Below, piece by piece: positions 1 through 11,385 of a stretch of DNA of 64,000 nt. Positions within the stretch are counted from its first letter, which is position 1, and each line of letters begins with the position of its first letter. Position numbers and translations under genes: made by a program. This stretch comes from Monodelphis domestica. Its lineage: Eukaryota; Chordata; Mammalia; Didelphimorphia; Didelphidae. The notes under the pieces were generated by a model that was not told the DNA's origin, searched no databases, and worked only from the letters and a program-made list of their open reading frames with translations. The DNA lies in the NCBI RefSeq assembly GCF_027887165.1, contig NC_077229.1, forward strand, positions 115,770,520 through 115,834,519. Direction: 5' to 3'.

Positions 1-1140
1 TGTATATATTGATAATATCCTGAGTGAAAACACAAGAAAGTTAAGGCAAACTTTTGCAAATGGCTTTCCAAATTTTCAAAGTCATAATGCTGATGGAATG
101 TTATCAAGAAAATAAGATTCTACTGTGTCGATTATATGTATTCTATAATTAGCATTTATGGAATTATACATGCAAGCTAGCAGGTGCAACCATTAGGAAT
201 TAGTAAAAGCATAGGAATAGTAGAATATGGCCAATTAAAAGCATATGTTTTATGTATCCAATTAAATTTCCATTTGAATGCTGCTGAAGATGTGTGTGAA
301 AGCAGAAAGGAGAGGGGGAGAGATAGTATCGGGATAGGCTCATTTCCTTCCCAAAGGCAGAGAATGAGAAATGGGAAGAACCCAAACAGTACCACTCTTA
401 TACAGGCAAAAGAATTTCAAGGAGATTTGCTTGGTTTCTAGTAGCTAGTGTTTCCTCAGTCAGAGCAGAAAAGGGGGATTCATGAGGAGGGAGGGTGGGA
501 TAATTGTGGTCATCAAACCTGGAGCAACCAGGACAAAGTCTGGTGGTAGAAATAACCCTCTCATTTCACACAGGAAAGAATAGGGATCCTGTCGCCCTCT
601 CAGTAGACCTTCTGGCAACCAACAAGGAGCTTAGAGAGTATCTAGTTCAATTCTTTTATTTTATATGTGAATGTGACGGATCCCAGAAAGTGGAAATGAG
701 TGCCCAAAGTTTGCCACTGGAATCACTTTCCCTTTGAGATTGTAGAGATTCTACTCTCCGACCAATGCTTATTCCCATTAATCTAGAGCAATATCTTTGT
801 GACCTCATCTTCATATCTATATCCAGTCTATTTCCATATTGCATTGGACTAATGGGGATGAGTGCTGGCCTGCTGATAAGTTCTCTACAGTCTTTAAGAC
901 AACTATATTTGTTTCTAGATAGATATAGATCTATGGAGATAGAAAGACTTGGAGATCTATGTCAGTGAATACAGATCAATCCATATATGTGAATTTATTT
1001 AGATGTGTCTATCAATACAAATATTTCTACATATGTATATCTAAAACACTTGAGACAGATTAAAATCTGTACATTCACGGTATGTTATTGTCAGCCATTG
1101 GATGATAAGATTCCTATCCACCGAGAGCAAGGGATGAAAG
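1..1140. other. AT-rich unique DNA, no gene seen
   Basis: I see no repeat of known type, splice-flanked exon or long frame with protein-like composition here. Around 890-1060 there is a loose run of GATA/TATC-like words with no regular period. The short open frames in 177-968 overlap on both strands and have no recognisable domain. Confidence 0.5.
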
Positions 1141-1144
1141 AGCT

Positions 1145-1330
1145 GCAATACAGTATCTGAGCTAGAGAGATCATAGAATATTAGTATATTGAAGGTCAGA
1201 ACTTGAAGGACCTTAGAATATTAAATATTAAAACAGAACATAGAATGTCAGCGCTCAAGGGACATTGGAGGCAAGATAGTTGGTCCTCTAACGTTAACTT
1301 CAAAAAACAGAAAGTTTATCTAGAGTAGGA
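1145..1330 (-). repeat. Possible MIR-type SINE tail, decayed
   Basis: The text 'gaaggaccttagaat' and the surrounding 'catagaat' words resemble the distal, non-CORE part of mammalian MIR-like elements in antisense. It is too decayed for a firm call. Confidence 0.3.
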
Positions 1331-1744
1331 AAGTAATTTACTGAATCTTAACAATATCTTCTTTGTGGCATCTACTGTTAGGGAATCCCCTAAACATTAA
1401 AACATAAAATAGTGAAAAAATAGGGGGAAATTTTTGGTATATAATGTACATATACAAGGGAGCTAAGGAATCTATAATTGTGGGAATGGGAAAATGGACT
1501 CTATGGTAGATCAATTTTACTACAGACAAAAATTTTATTCTATTCTCTCTACCTCAAAAGCCTTCTCCTCATCTCTCAACAAAGCAAAAGCTTGCATTTC
1601 ATCAGCAGGCTTCAGTTCTAGTGCATCCTCTTCCACAAAGTCTTCAATGATTATGTTCTCTAACCACTCCATTTTTTACCTCTGCTCTTGCAGCAAGTAT
1701 TCAGTCTGAGCCACACAGTTTTAGCGTTTACTTAAGTTGCTTCC

Positions 1745-1965
1745 AGAATCTTTGTGTTGGAAGGGTTCTCAGGGGTTACTTGGTCCAATCAATACTACAT
1801 CCAAAATCTCCTCCCTAACATTCCTAAAAAGTGATCCTCCAAACTTGTTCAAAGACCCACTTCCTCTAAGTCAGTCTATGTAATTGTTGATTAGATTTGT
1901 TAGAATATTTTCCTCATATTAAGTTCAAATCTTCAGAATTGTGCACATTAGGTGGAACTAAATAA
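1745..1965 (+). repeat. Ancient interspersed repeat ('two-to-three helix' LINE-tail type)
   Basis: The segment follows the order seen in a common mammalian old repeat: 'ggaagggttctcaggggt', then 'tggtccaatc', 'ctccctaacattcct', 'aagtgatcctccaa', and finally 'tcctcatattaagttcaaatct'. Similar segments occur at 15185-15485 and 32830-33035, and in the opposite orientation at 47115-47245. It is probably derived from a CR1-clade LINE, but I am unsure of the class. Confidence 0.4.
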
Positions 1966-2158
1966 AATCATTCAATGAGGGGGCAACTAGGTAGCTCAGT
2001 GGATTGAGAGACAGGTCTTAGATTCAAATCTGGCCTCAGACACTTCCCAACTGTGTGACCCTGGGTAAGTCACTTAACCCTCATTGCCTAGCCCTTACCA
2101 CTCTTCTGCCTTGGAACCAATACATAGAACGTAAGGGTTAAAAAAAAATCATTCAATG
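1964..2158 (+). mobile_element. Marsupial tRNA/CORE-type SINE with perfect TSD
   Basis: A SINE runs from about 1978 to 2144 with the head 'agctcagtgga', the CORE-like 'gtgtgaccctgggtaagtca', the tail 'ttctgccttggaaccaatac' and a short poly(A). It is flanked by a perfect 14-bp target-site duplication, aaaatcattcaatg, at 1964-1977 and 2145-2158. The A tail and the target-site duplication are what L1-machinery retroposition leaves. The perfect duplication makes this one of the younger SINEs in the window. Confidence 0.9.
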
Positions 2159-2339
2159 TGTTGAATGATATATTATACGATATAAATTTTTCATTTTTAA
2201 AAGCTTTAAATAGGCCAAATATCCCAATTGTGCTTTAATCACTCTTTATATGATTTGTCAGTGATTTCATGTAATTTGATGCATCCTTTAATTCGTTGTT
2301 AAAGCGTATATCACATTGGACATTACATGTAACTTTGAT

Positions 2340-3110
2340 GTTTATTCTATCCCTGGCCCTCAAACTAGCCTTGATCATAGTCCAGATATTTTCAATGGGG
2401 TTTAATTAATTAATATTGAGTTTTCAGGCATATTTATATTGATCTCTTACATATATTTCTCACTCTTTCATGATATATGATATGGTACAAGGTTGTGTTC
2501 AAGCATTAGCTATGTATTTGGAATTTCCATCCTTTTAGAATAATTCTGCTTCTCAAAGGGTTTTTTTTCCTACTGAAAATGGTTTTGATATAACCTTAAA
2601 TTATTAAATTAAACATAAATTAAATTTTAATATTAAAAATATGAGTTTCATCAATGAAAATTAGCTCTTTTAAATCTCTAGTAATTTATTTATTCTTTGT
2701 GTTGTCTTAGCCACAATCAATAATCCCCCCCCATTAAAGTGATAATTAACAGCTAGTTTTAAAAAACTTGTCTTTTCATTGTTCTTCCAACTTCAGAATG
2801 CCTATGCCACATTCATAGCAGAATCAACAACTCTTCCAACTTCAAATCCCTCTGAGGGTCTTTGCTGGTTTTCTCAGGTTTAGACAGACAATTTTGAAAC
2901 AAGAGTTTCTATTATTATTTTTCATTTTCAATCGCACTTTACTTTCTTCTGCAATGAGATTGTTCTAGTTTCACTGTAGGTTTAAATGATCCTTCAAAAG
3001 CTTGACCTCCTCATACCAATAGCTGCTATAATACTCCACAAGCTATTTGTGTGTGCTCTTAAAGAGCCTGTTAGCTCTTTATTATTTTTTCATTCCTTGG
3101 AATACTTTCC
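2340..3110 (-). mobile_element. Tc1/mariner-like DNA transposon relic
   Basis: The plus strand reads 'ttcaatggggttta' (2392-2405). In antisense this encodes K-P-I-E, the shape of the conserved (N)PIE(N) motif near the third catalytic acid of Tc1/mariner transposases. The flanking text 'aaggttgtgtt' and 'gtctttgctggtttt' recurs in the same order in the relic at 53.8-54.9 kb, which supports a shared element. No open frame survives and no terminal inverted repeats were found. Confidence 0.45.
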
Positions 3111-3434
3111 TTTCTTCAAAACCACAAAATTAAAATAAAAACAATGAAGGAACATGTGTGTCTGGCATGGATTTTAGCATTGAAGTGACAGAACTAACCA
3201 ACTTATCTATTTTAATCTGCTCAAGGTGAGCTATTTTGAGCAAGTTCCATGTCACTAGGAGCAGATATACCTGGTCTTTGCTGCCATAAAATGAATCTCT
3301 AACAAATTTGTTGCTCGACCATGGTCATTTACACATCATACCACCTCCCTGCCTTCCATTATTCTAATTGAATGTTCTAATCATTCAGTATTAGTCTTGT
3401 CTCCAAATAGATTGCAATCACCTTAAGGTAAGGA

Positions 3435-3600
3435 GCATAGAATCAGAGATTCAGCAATAGAAGGGACCTTAGAGGTCATCTAGTCCAAAACTCTCTTTTT
3501 GAGGATACTTAAGGGCTAGAGAGGTAAAGTGACTAATATGTAGTAAATGGCAACAACCTATGATGTCAAATCCAATGTTCTTTCTGCTGAACACACTGTC
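3435..3600 (-). repeat. MIR-type SINE fragment
   Basis: The order 'gggaccttagaggtcatctagtcc' (read in pieces), 'gagaggtaaagtgact' and a decayed end is the antisense of a MIR/CORE-SINE. Confidence 0.6.
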
Positions 3601-3617
3601 GTAGAATATATTATATT

Positions 3618-3797
3618 TTTTAATAAACTCTTACCTTCTGTCTTAGAATTAATAATGATTATCAGGTCCAAGGCAGAAGAGTGGTAAGGGCTAGGCAATA
3701 GGGGTTAAGTGACTTGCCCAGGGTCACACAGCTAGGAAATGTATGGGGCCAAATTTCAACTCAAGTTCTCCCATCTTCAGGTCTAGCTAGCTACTTC
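3618..3797 (-). mobile_element. Marsupial tRNA/CORE-type SINE
   Basis: This is the reverse complement of the same SINE type as at 1978. It starts with 'ctcttaccttctgtctta', continues with 'aagtgacttgcccagggtca' and ends near 'gtctagctagctac'. It lies directly downstream of the MIR fragment. Confidence 0.8.
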
Positions 3798-4029
3798 TAT
3801 ATAATATATTTTAAATACACACTGTATAAAAGATGGAAAAAGACACATTGTAGGCATTCAAAGAATTTTCATATATGAAGACATTGACGGATACTTTTCT
3901 CTAATTTTTTTATGTATTGTATCCTGTCATCACAGTGATATTGGAAGCATCATTTCACAATCATCATTACTGTTTTTTTCTATAATTAAGATCTCTCTAC
4001 ATGTGCATTTTTAGAAAAAATAACTACTT

Positions 4030-4180
4030 ACTTTGCATATATCTTGTATCTGTTTACATGCATATTATATTCTCCAATAGTATGGAAACTCCTTGAAGGC
4101 AGGAGTTTTTTTTTTCTTTTTCTTTGTAACCCCAGGATTTAGCACAATGACAAGCACATAGTAAATTCTTAATAAATACA
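4030..4180 (+). repeat. L2-type LINE 3' end
   Basis: It reads 'ctccttgaaggcaggagt', 'tttgtaaccccaggattt', 'agcacaatgacaagcacata', then 'cttaataaat', which is the usual 3' end of L2-type LINEs. It is the left part of a segment duplicated at 11.64-12.07 kb. Confidence 0.75.
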
Positions 4181-4185
4181 TTTAA

Positions 4186-4360
4186 GGATTGCCAGGTAGC
4201 TCAGTGGATAGAGAGCCAGGTCTAGATATAGGATGTACTAGATTCAGATCTGGCCTCAGACACTTCTCTGAGTAAGTCACTTAACTTCAGTTACCTAGTC
4301 CTTACTGTTTTGCCTTGGAGCCAATATTTAATAATGATTCTAAGACAGAAGGTTTAAAAA
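4186..4360 (+). mobile_element. Marsupial tRNA/CORE-type SINE within L2 tail
   Basis: The head 'aggtagctcagtggatagag' and tail 'gattctaagacagaaggt' are clear. It lies at the 3' end of an L2 tail, with an imperfect repeat of the target sequence on both sides ('aataaatacattta' and 'aataaattaattt'). A SINE of the same type occupies the same position in the paralogous segment at 11797. Confidence 0.8.
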
Positions 4361-5254
4361 TAAATTAATTTGTTTTAGTAATTGATTGGAACATAAATTA
4401 TGTGTAGAGGAGTAGTATGAAATAATACAGGAAAAAGCAGTTAGAAATAAAGGGTACGGGGTCTTGTCTTTTATAATTTTTCAACATTCATTTTTTATTA
4501 TCTTATGGTTGTTCCTTCCATTTAAATCTTTTGGGACATGGTGATTATTATTGACTTGACACAACTTAATTGGACAGAAGCAAGGCTTCATTTTCTCATA
4601 TCTTAGTCTTATTTAAATCCCAACTCCAGGGCCCCAGGGACAAATTATTTAAAGCTTAGGCTTGGAGGGCATGCCCAACGGGGTAAAAAGTGGTAAAAAG
4701 TGACTCAATATTTAATGTCATTGGAATAGGTATTTATTTGTGATAAACAAAAGAAATATTGATGTGTAAAAGACCAATGGTATGCACCAACAGGACTAAA
4801 AACAGAATTCAGTAACCTAAATGGTTCTAGAGTGGAAAAGAATGGCCTGGACATGCATTGACTTCTGGGATTTGGAGCTTTCCACTCATCTCCTAATTTC
4901 AAAGAGAGAGTGCATATTTGGGGATTGAGGAGAAGCTAGAAGAAATGGGATGAAGAAGAAGAGAAAGCATACACACTAAGACATGAGTAAAGGATGTGCT
5001 CTTCACTATCCCACCCCATCCTCCAATCATATGGAATACTGGGGCAGCAGAGATAGAAACAGGGACAATCCCTCCCTCCTCAATCTCCTACCTATTGGAG
5101 AGGTAAAAGCTAAAGGAAAAAGAAGAAAGGTACAAGACTTTTATTGATTTTTTATGGCAAATGCTAGCTCAGATGACTGGAATCCTAATGACAAACAAGT
5201 ACTTTGTGTGGATTGTAGCAGATCTTATCCAACCAAGCATCTAGGGGGTTAGAA

Positions 5255-5466
5255 TGGATAAGATTGTTGTACTTGGAAGCACGAAGACCTCAGTTCAATT
5301 CTTGTTTCAGACACTATTTTTATAAACCTAGACAAGTAACTTAATAGCTTCACTTTAATTATTTTATGTGTAAAATGGGGATGTTAACATCAATCTCTTA
5401 GTGTTGTTGTGAAGATCAAATGAGATAATTTGTACAGCACTTTGCAAACTTTAAAGCACTTTATCA
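5255..5466 (+). repeat. MIR/THER1-type CORE-SINE
   Basis: It shows 'gaagacctcagttcaattct', 'taaaatggggatgttaacat', and the distal 'atcaaatgagataattt' followed by 'gcactttgcaaactttaaag', which is the full-length distal half of a marsupial MIR-type SINE. It ends in a short (CAT)n tract at 5463-5492. Confidence 0.75.
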
Positions 5467-5499
5467 TCATCATCATCATCGTCATTGTCATCATCCTCT

Positions 5500-6380
5500 A
5501 CCACAACCTAACTTCAGTAGGGTTCAAATGGAATTCATTTCTTTGAGTGGTCTTATACTAGTACTAAATTCTCCAATGAGTCTAACAACATTTAGACTTC
5601 ATCAAGACAAAATATTTTGCAGAACAGCCAAAAAGGCTTGACCATATTTCTTCATGTTTCTCTACTGTCCAGACAACTCTTAATCACTCATAAGCAAACT
5701 CCTTTGATCACCAATCAGCTCCACCTCATAGATATGATGAACCTCTGGATTTGCCAAACTCCAAAGGTTGCATTTAAACCCTTGCATTTGTTGGATTTGA
5801 GATGCATTAGGATACATTTATCTCAAAGCTGTTATGATGAATAGTCACTGACTGGGCTCCCAGAAAGGAAACATTAAGAAAAATGCTAGCCAGAGGATAA
5901 GATATTAGGTTTCCTCATTGAGACTCCTGAACTAATTGCCCTGCCAGTACAGTTACCATGATTCTGAGTTGGAGAAGGGTCCTACCTTCCCTATCCTACC
6001 CATCACCATTGCTACCTGAGGAATCAAAGGAAGATAGCAAGCCTAGAGTTTTCTTACTTTTTATCTGATTTAACACAATGATCCTTAGCTTCCATAGGAC
6101 AAAAGAGGACCAAGAGACAGACCATTGAGAATTTTATACATCTTAGCACAGTGGTAAGTCCTATTAACTCTGAATCACCCAATAACAGAAAACAACTAGA
6201 AAGTTTATAACCTCCAAAATGCCCAAATGTGGGCTCATTATATCCATGGAGCTCTTGGAAGTTTCCAGGGGAGTTTCAGACTCATTCTCTCCATTATTTC
6301 CCCAATAGGCCAATTCAATCTCCACTGTACAAAATAAACATTTGAAAAATAAAGTCATTTTTGGTGTGCAATAGGAATCC
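5500..6380. other. No gene or clear repeat seen
   Basis: This is unique-looking sequence. The open frames at 5617-5844 (plus) and 6164-6358 (minus) have no domain or splice context and look like chance frames. Confidence 0.4.
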
Positions 6381-6384
6381 TGAA

Positions 6385-7012
6385 TAACTAGGAGAATCAG
6401 GAAGGGATTTTTATAAAGGTAGCACTTAAGCCTTATAGGGAGCTAGGGATTTTTAGAGGAGGAGAAAGGGAGATAAAAATATCTCAGGTATAGGATTGGA
6501 GGGGCAGCCTATAAAATAATAGCTAGTGATAGGCTTGATATGCCCCAAAGAAGAGAATGTATTTTTTCCTAAAGGTAATATAGAGCCATTGAGGTTTTGT
6601 GACTAAAGACATGACATGGTAAGACCTGTGTGTTAGGAATATTAATTTCACAATCTCGATGGTAGATTAAAGAGGGCAGAACTTGGAACCAGGGAATAAA
6701 ATGAGGTGGTTTTTGCAATAGATGTTGAGAGCCAGAATTAGTCTAGAGACCATGGAGAGGGGACAAAGAGATAGATTTGAGAGGTATTATGGAAGTAGAA
6801 TCTACATTACTTGGCAATTCATTAAAAATAGGGGTATGAAATCAAGACTTAGGAGTGACTGAGTTTGAGAACTTGGTGAATGAAAAAATGATGGAGCCAT
6901 TGAGGGAATCAGGGATGTTATGAAGAAGGGTAGACTAGGAGGAAAGATATTGAGTTTTTCCTTAGCTATGTTGGGTTTGAGGTATCTTTAGAACATCCAA
7001 ATACAGATATAC
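6385..7012 (-). repeat. CR1-clade (L2/L3-like) LINE relic, antisense
   Basis: On the plus strand this reads as the reverse complement of a CR1-clade reverse-transcriptase region: 'agagccattgaggttttgtg', 'gacatgacatggtaagacct', then 'gatattgagtttttccttagctatgttgggttt' in pieces. The same order of words occurs in the better-preserved copy at 60.8-63.0 kb, whose antisense translation is recognisable. The copy appears to resume at 7790 after a SINE and a triplet tract. Confidence 0.65.
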
Positions 7013-7015
7013 TAG

Positions 7016-7165
7016 CTGGTGTTGGCCACTTGACCTGTTTCAGACTCAGTTTCTCCATAAAATGTTCACAATAAAAGTATCCACTTAACAGGTTTATTAT
7101 AAGGATCAAATTATATATTGCCTTGCAAAGCTTAAAGTGCCATATAAACTCTATTATTATTTCTG
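7016..7165 (+). repeat. MIR-type SINE seeding a triplet tract
   Basis: It reads 'ctcagtttctccataaaatg', then 'ttattataaggatcaaatta', 'ttgcaaagcttaaagtgcc' and 'ataaactctattattattt', which is the 3' half of a MIR-type SINE ending in its TATTATT tail. The long triplet repeat begins at once after that tail. Confidence 0.7.
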
Positions 7166-7520
7166 TAATTACTATTGCTGCTATTGCTACTACTACTACT
7201 ACTACCATCAGTACTACCTCTACGAATACTACTACTACTCTACTACTACTACCACTATTATTACCTTTACTACTAGTACCATTATTATTACCAGTACTAC
7301 TACCATTACTATTATAACTATCACTCCCATTACTACTTCTACTACCACTCCCATTACTACAATTCCCATTACTACTACTACTACCACTCCCATTACTACT
7401 ACTACCACTCCCATTACTACTACTACTACCACTACAATTACTACTACTACTACTACTATTACCAGCACTACTACAACTACTACCAGTACCACCACTACTA
7501 CCACTACCACTATTACTACA

Positions 7521-7567
<47 letters not shown>

Positions 7568-7614
7568 CACTACTACTACTACCAACAACAACAACAACAT
7601 ACTTCTACTACTGA
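7166..7614. repeat. About 450-bp ACT/ACC/ATT triplet microsatellite
   Basis: This is an uninterrupted period-3 tract in which the unit is mostly ACT (equivalently CTA/TAC), mixed with CCA, ATT and ACA variants. Purer (ACT)n lies at 7528-7566, and blocks such as 'cattactactactaccactcc' recur inside the tract. It translates as poly-Thr in one plus frame and poly-Val in one minus frame. These frames reflect the repeat and are not genes. Confidence 0.95.
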
Positions 7615-7789
7615 TATATGATTAGAATTCTGGGCAAAGAATAGAATTAAATACATAGATTTGGGGTTTGCAAATTAGAGGTGATGGCTGAACTCATAGA
7701 AGCTAATGTGATCTCTGTAAGAAAAATTTAAAAAAGAGAAGACAACTCCCTCCTTCCACCTCCAGGACTTGGATTCTAGTCATTCATAG

Positions 7790-7985
7790 GAGACTAAGAA
7801 AGAGAAGTTGGAGATGAATAAGAAGGGAACAGTGGCAAGAAACCTAAGGAAGAGAGGAGTTCCAGGAACTGTGAGTAGTCAACAGTGTCAAATGTTCCCA
7901 AGATTTGAAAAAGGATGAAGCCTGAGAAAAGGCCATTGCATTGAGCAATTATAAGTCCTTAGTGACCTTGGAGACATCATGACAA
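7790..7985 (-). repeat. CR1-clade LINE relic, continuation
   Basis: 'gtcaacagtgtcaaatgttc', 'agcctgagaaaaggccattg' and 'agtgaccttggagacatcat' follow the order found in antisense CR1-clade LINEs. They continue the copy at 6385-7012 beyond the SINE and triplet tract. Confidence 0.6.
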
Positions 7986-8882
7986 AGGCCACAGAAGAAG
8001 TATTAATGACTGAACCAGGGTCATGTGACTTCAAACCCAATCCTCTTTTCCATGCAGTTAAGATAGAAACAATACACAGTCAAAGGAATTGGTCACTGCT
8101 ATGAGCAAGGATATAAGTGATGTACTTTCAAACTGCTAACCCATGACTTTTCTTGTCATTTATTCTTGAAGAAAAGAAATCACTAAAGGTTTGTAGAGGT
8201 ATGAAGTGAATGGATTAAACAGATTGATTTGAAACTAATGCACCAAGGGAGAAAATGACACTTTGAACAAAAGTGTGTCATACAAATATAGTTCTATAAA
8301 AACCTTCTTCAAAGGATCCCAGGGAAAAGGAGAGAAAAGATCTGCATCTCATCCCAACATTTAAATTATTAGTCTTTGTACAGCCTTGCTTTTGTGAGAG
8401 GACTGCCTTTTCTCCAATTGGTCCCTTTGCTTCCAGACATAGATCAGCAGCAACTAAAGCAAATCAGTAGTTAAATTCATAATGTGAGTTAAAACCCTTC
8501 CAGAGACAGAGGAAAGGTCCATAATTCTTCCTTCATGTCTCTTACCCCACCATACTTCATCCAGTTCAACCTCAGTCACATGTCCTCAGACGAGTCTTCT
8601 CTCATCACTAATTGCTAGCCCCTTGTTATTAGGCTAACTCAAGACTTGCCCCCAGCCACAAATAGACACATGCAGACAAAAAGGCAATTTTGGAAGTAAA
8701 GAATTCATTTCAGACTATCAGGGTAAGTGGCCAGTGCAATATTAATTAGCATTAGGATATGAGTGCATGGAAATTGATATCTACCCAAAGTCAATTCCAT
8801 ATTGCAAGGAGTCTGAACTGTTTTTAGGGTGATAATGTCACTAAAATAATATAGAAAAGAAGAAAGAAGTCCGAAAGCAAAC

Positions 8883-8911
8883 GGATGATGGTGCTGGTGA
8901 CACCATCATCC
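8883..8911. other. Perfect 11-bp inverted repeat (hairpin)
   Basis: The arms GGATGATGGTG (8883-8893) and CACCATCATCC (8901-8911) are perfect complements around a 7-base loop. No run of T follows that would suggest a Pol III terminator, and no gene context is visible. Confidence 0.8.
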
Positions 8912-8934
8912 TTCATTTAGAAACAAAAAGTCAA

Positions 8935-9110
8935 GTCAAATCAATAGCATTTGTTAAATATATTCTGTGTTCCAGTCACCTGGGTTTCAAAGGAAAGCAA
9001 AAATGGTTCCTGCACTTATAATCTAATAGGGGAGAGAGCATGCAAGTAACCATACACATACACAATAAATTGTAGAGGACTTCAGAGGGAAGGAACTAGC
9101 ATTGACCTAT
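8935..9110 (-). repeat. L3/CR1-type LINE 3' fragment
   Basis: The order 'agcatttgttaaatatattct', 'tgttccagtcacctggg', 'cctgcacttataatctaat' and 'aggggagaga' matches the antisense 3' part of L3-like LINEs, as seen in several other copies in the window. Confidence 0.6.
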
Positions 9111-9665
9111 CCTATAAAACTGAGTTTTAGCAGAAATAAAGTAGTTTTCCAAACAAATTCCCGTGTTTTCCACACTCCTTGCATCTTTTGGGCCTCCCTG
9201 TGAAGTTCATTTGACAGAATTACCAACCCAAAAGACATCTGTGTCAAATATCACTACAGAAAAATGCAATAAAAATTGTTAATAATCTTGTCCTTCCTGA
9301 GTTATGAAAGTAATTGTCCTAGAGACCTGAGGAAGTGTATCACTAAGAGAATTTATCAGTGATAGAAAGAGCGCTTATAGACCTGTCTTCCTGCTGCTCT
9401 GTCTAAAGCTTTTATCCCCTTGAGGGTAAGTCAAATATTGGTCCAACAATATGAAATGCACTTTCAAAAGCTAATGTGATCTTAGCTTGCTTCAGTTGAA
9501 ACATAATCATAGATTTAGAGTTAGAAAGGAAACGACTATCTAGTCTGACCCATTCAGTAAAAAGAAGCAAATTGTGCATAGTGATGCAGCTAGTAAGTAG
9601 AAGAGCTAGGATCAAAACCCAGGTTTTCTGACCTAATTCTAGTACATGTGAAGATTGGATTTAGC
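9111..9665. other. No gene seen; possible MIR trace
   Basis: Mostly unique. 'agagttagaaaggaaac' and 'tagtctgacccattcagt' near 9517-9560, with 'gtgatgcagctagtaagtag', suggest a short antisense MIR fragment. Confidence 0.35.
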
Positions 9666-9672
9666 TATCTCC

Positions 9673-10351
9673 TGATTGTAACAATGAAGATACTTAGCTC
9701 TTCCTTTATAATGAAGCTAGAATTGTAATCCACAATCTATTTTTAGATTTTAATATACAAAAAGGTGATAACTCCATATTTTAAGTACATCTACACATTT
9801 TAACCACAAAAAGGTGTTAAGTAACTACAAAAGATGAATTTACCGAAAAAGGTGTTAACCCAAAAAGATATAATCTAACCAAATGAAGTGAGAACTAAAG
9901 AGTGGGAAGTCCTGGAGAAAAGTGGCTGCTATGATTGGTAGGCGTGAAATTTAGGAGAGGTGACACAAGAGAAAAAGATTCTTTAAAAACAGGACAAAAG
10001 GCCAGAAAAGGAGATATATTTGATTTGAGTTTCGAGTTGGATGAAGGATCTCTGACTCAAAGTTGGACTCAGAGGAGAGACTGGAGACAGACACTTGAGG
10101 AGGATGGGAAGACAGACACCCAGACTTCTTTTCATTTAGATGGTCAGTGTTGGTGAGTGAAAGGCTGACTTAGTGACCCCGCCTTTCTGGAGGTGTGAAG
10201 CTTCCAGGAAAGGCCCATTATCTTGAGACTCTCTTCCCCTGGCTGGGGCTTAGAAATTTCTAACTGGCTCAGAGGAAGCCAGAGTTATCTCTCTCTCTCT
10301 GTCTCTCTCTCTGTCTCTGTCTCTCTCTCTGTCTCTCTCTGTCTCTCTCTC

Positions 10352-10392
<41 letters not shown>

Positions 10393-10530
10393 CCTTAATA
10401 TCGTCTCTCTATTGTAAATAAACTACCAAAAATTTATTTTACTTTAGTAATTCATTTGGGATTTAGAAATTTAAATCCCTGATGACCACCTATTATATAT
10501 TCAGAGTCCAACCACAAATAAATTTAACAT
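9673..10530 (+). mobile_element. Probable solo LTR with long CT tract
   Basis: The segment has the build of a retroviral LTR. It begins with 'tgattgtaac' and has repeated 'aaaaaggtgttaa' words (about 9760, 9810, 9850), a mid-section with moderate GC, a (CT)n/(CTGT)n tract (10289-10390), a polyadenylation signal in 'attgtaaataaactacc' (10411-10427), and a short region ending in 'gtccaaccaca'. No internal retroviral sequence adjoins it and I could not fix a target-site duplication, so both ends are approximate. Confidence 0.5.
10289..10390. repeat. (CT)n with CTGT interruptions
   Basis: This is a pyrimidine-only tract on the plus strand apart from regularly spaced G bases (ctctctgtctct pattern). 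It lies inside the probable LTR, just upstream of its polyadenylation signal. Confidence 0.95.
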
Positions 10531-10904
10531 ACACTTTCTACGATATTGCATTGCCTTTCTGGGAAGAATTTGCAGATACATAGAGGAAAGAATTCTGGGT
10601 AAGAGGATCTAGGTTTGAATTGTCAGTATGCCATTTAATTCCCAGTTGACCTTGAACCAATATTTGACCATTTTTGGAGTTTTGTTCTCTTATCTGTAAA
10701 AAGAAGGGGTAAGAATAAATTATCTCTATGGATTCTTCCAACACTAAAGCCACAAAGCCCTAAGACCTATTGTGCTAGAGTAGAGGACTGGGGAGGTGAC
10801 ACTTCCACTATTGTCTTCCTGGTCTGACTTCATGTTAAACTGAATTCAGCTCAAGATGCCATATTTTTTAAGAGGGGCACAAAAATAGATGGAGCATGAC
10901 TAGA

Positions 10905-11120
10905 AGATGGTAATGGTAATAGCTAGCATTTATATAGTACTTTAAAGTATATGACTTCTCATTTCACTTTTACAACTCTGGAGGCAGGAGGTATTATTAT
11001 TTTCATTTTATAGATGAGAAAATTGAGAATCAAAGAGGTCATGTGAATTACCCAAGGTTATAAAACTAGGAAGTGACCAAAGTAGGATCTGAATTCAGGA
11101 CTTCCTAAGTTGGAACATCA
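10905..11120 (-). repeat. MIR/THER1-type CORE-SINE
   Basis: It reads 'atagctagcatttatatagt', then 'gtattattattttcatttta', 'tagatgagaaaattgagaat' and 'gatctgaattcaggacttcc', which is the antisense of a nearly full-length MIR-type SINE. Confidence 0.75.
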
Positions 11121-11385
11121 GAGCTTTAACAACAATATGACAAAACTGATCAATAATTTTAAAGAAATTCACAACCACATTGCCTACATTTGAAAGAATG
11201 GGAACTTTTAGCTTAAAGATTAAAAATATCTCAAAAGGAGTGTGATCCATGGCATCAATACAGAAAGGACTATCACGTAAAAATCAAAGATTCAGACAAA
11301 TAGAATGGAATTCAGAATCCAATGAATCCAGATCATACTCAGTCTCTTCTACCGTATCCCCAGTTAGTTTTACCTGGAGAAATTT

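Noticed and set aside
7137..7625. 162-codon Thr-rich plus frame and 121-codon Val-rich minus frame
   Set aside because: Both are translations of the ACT/ACC triplet microsatellite. Any period-3 tract without stops gives such frames.
9935..10156. 73-codon frame inside the probable LTR
   Set aside because: It lies within LTR sequence, has no retroviral domain and ends before the CT tract.
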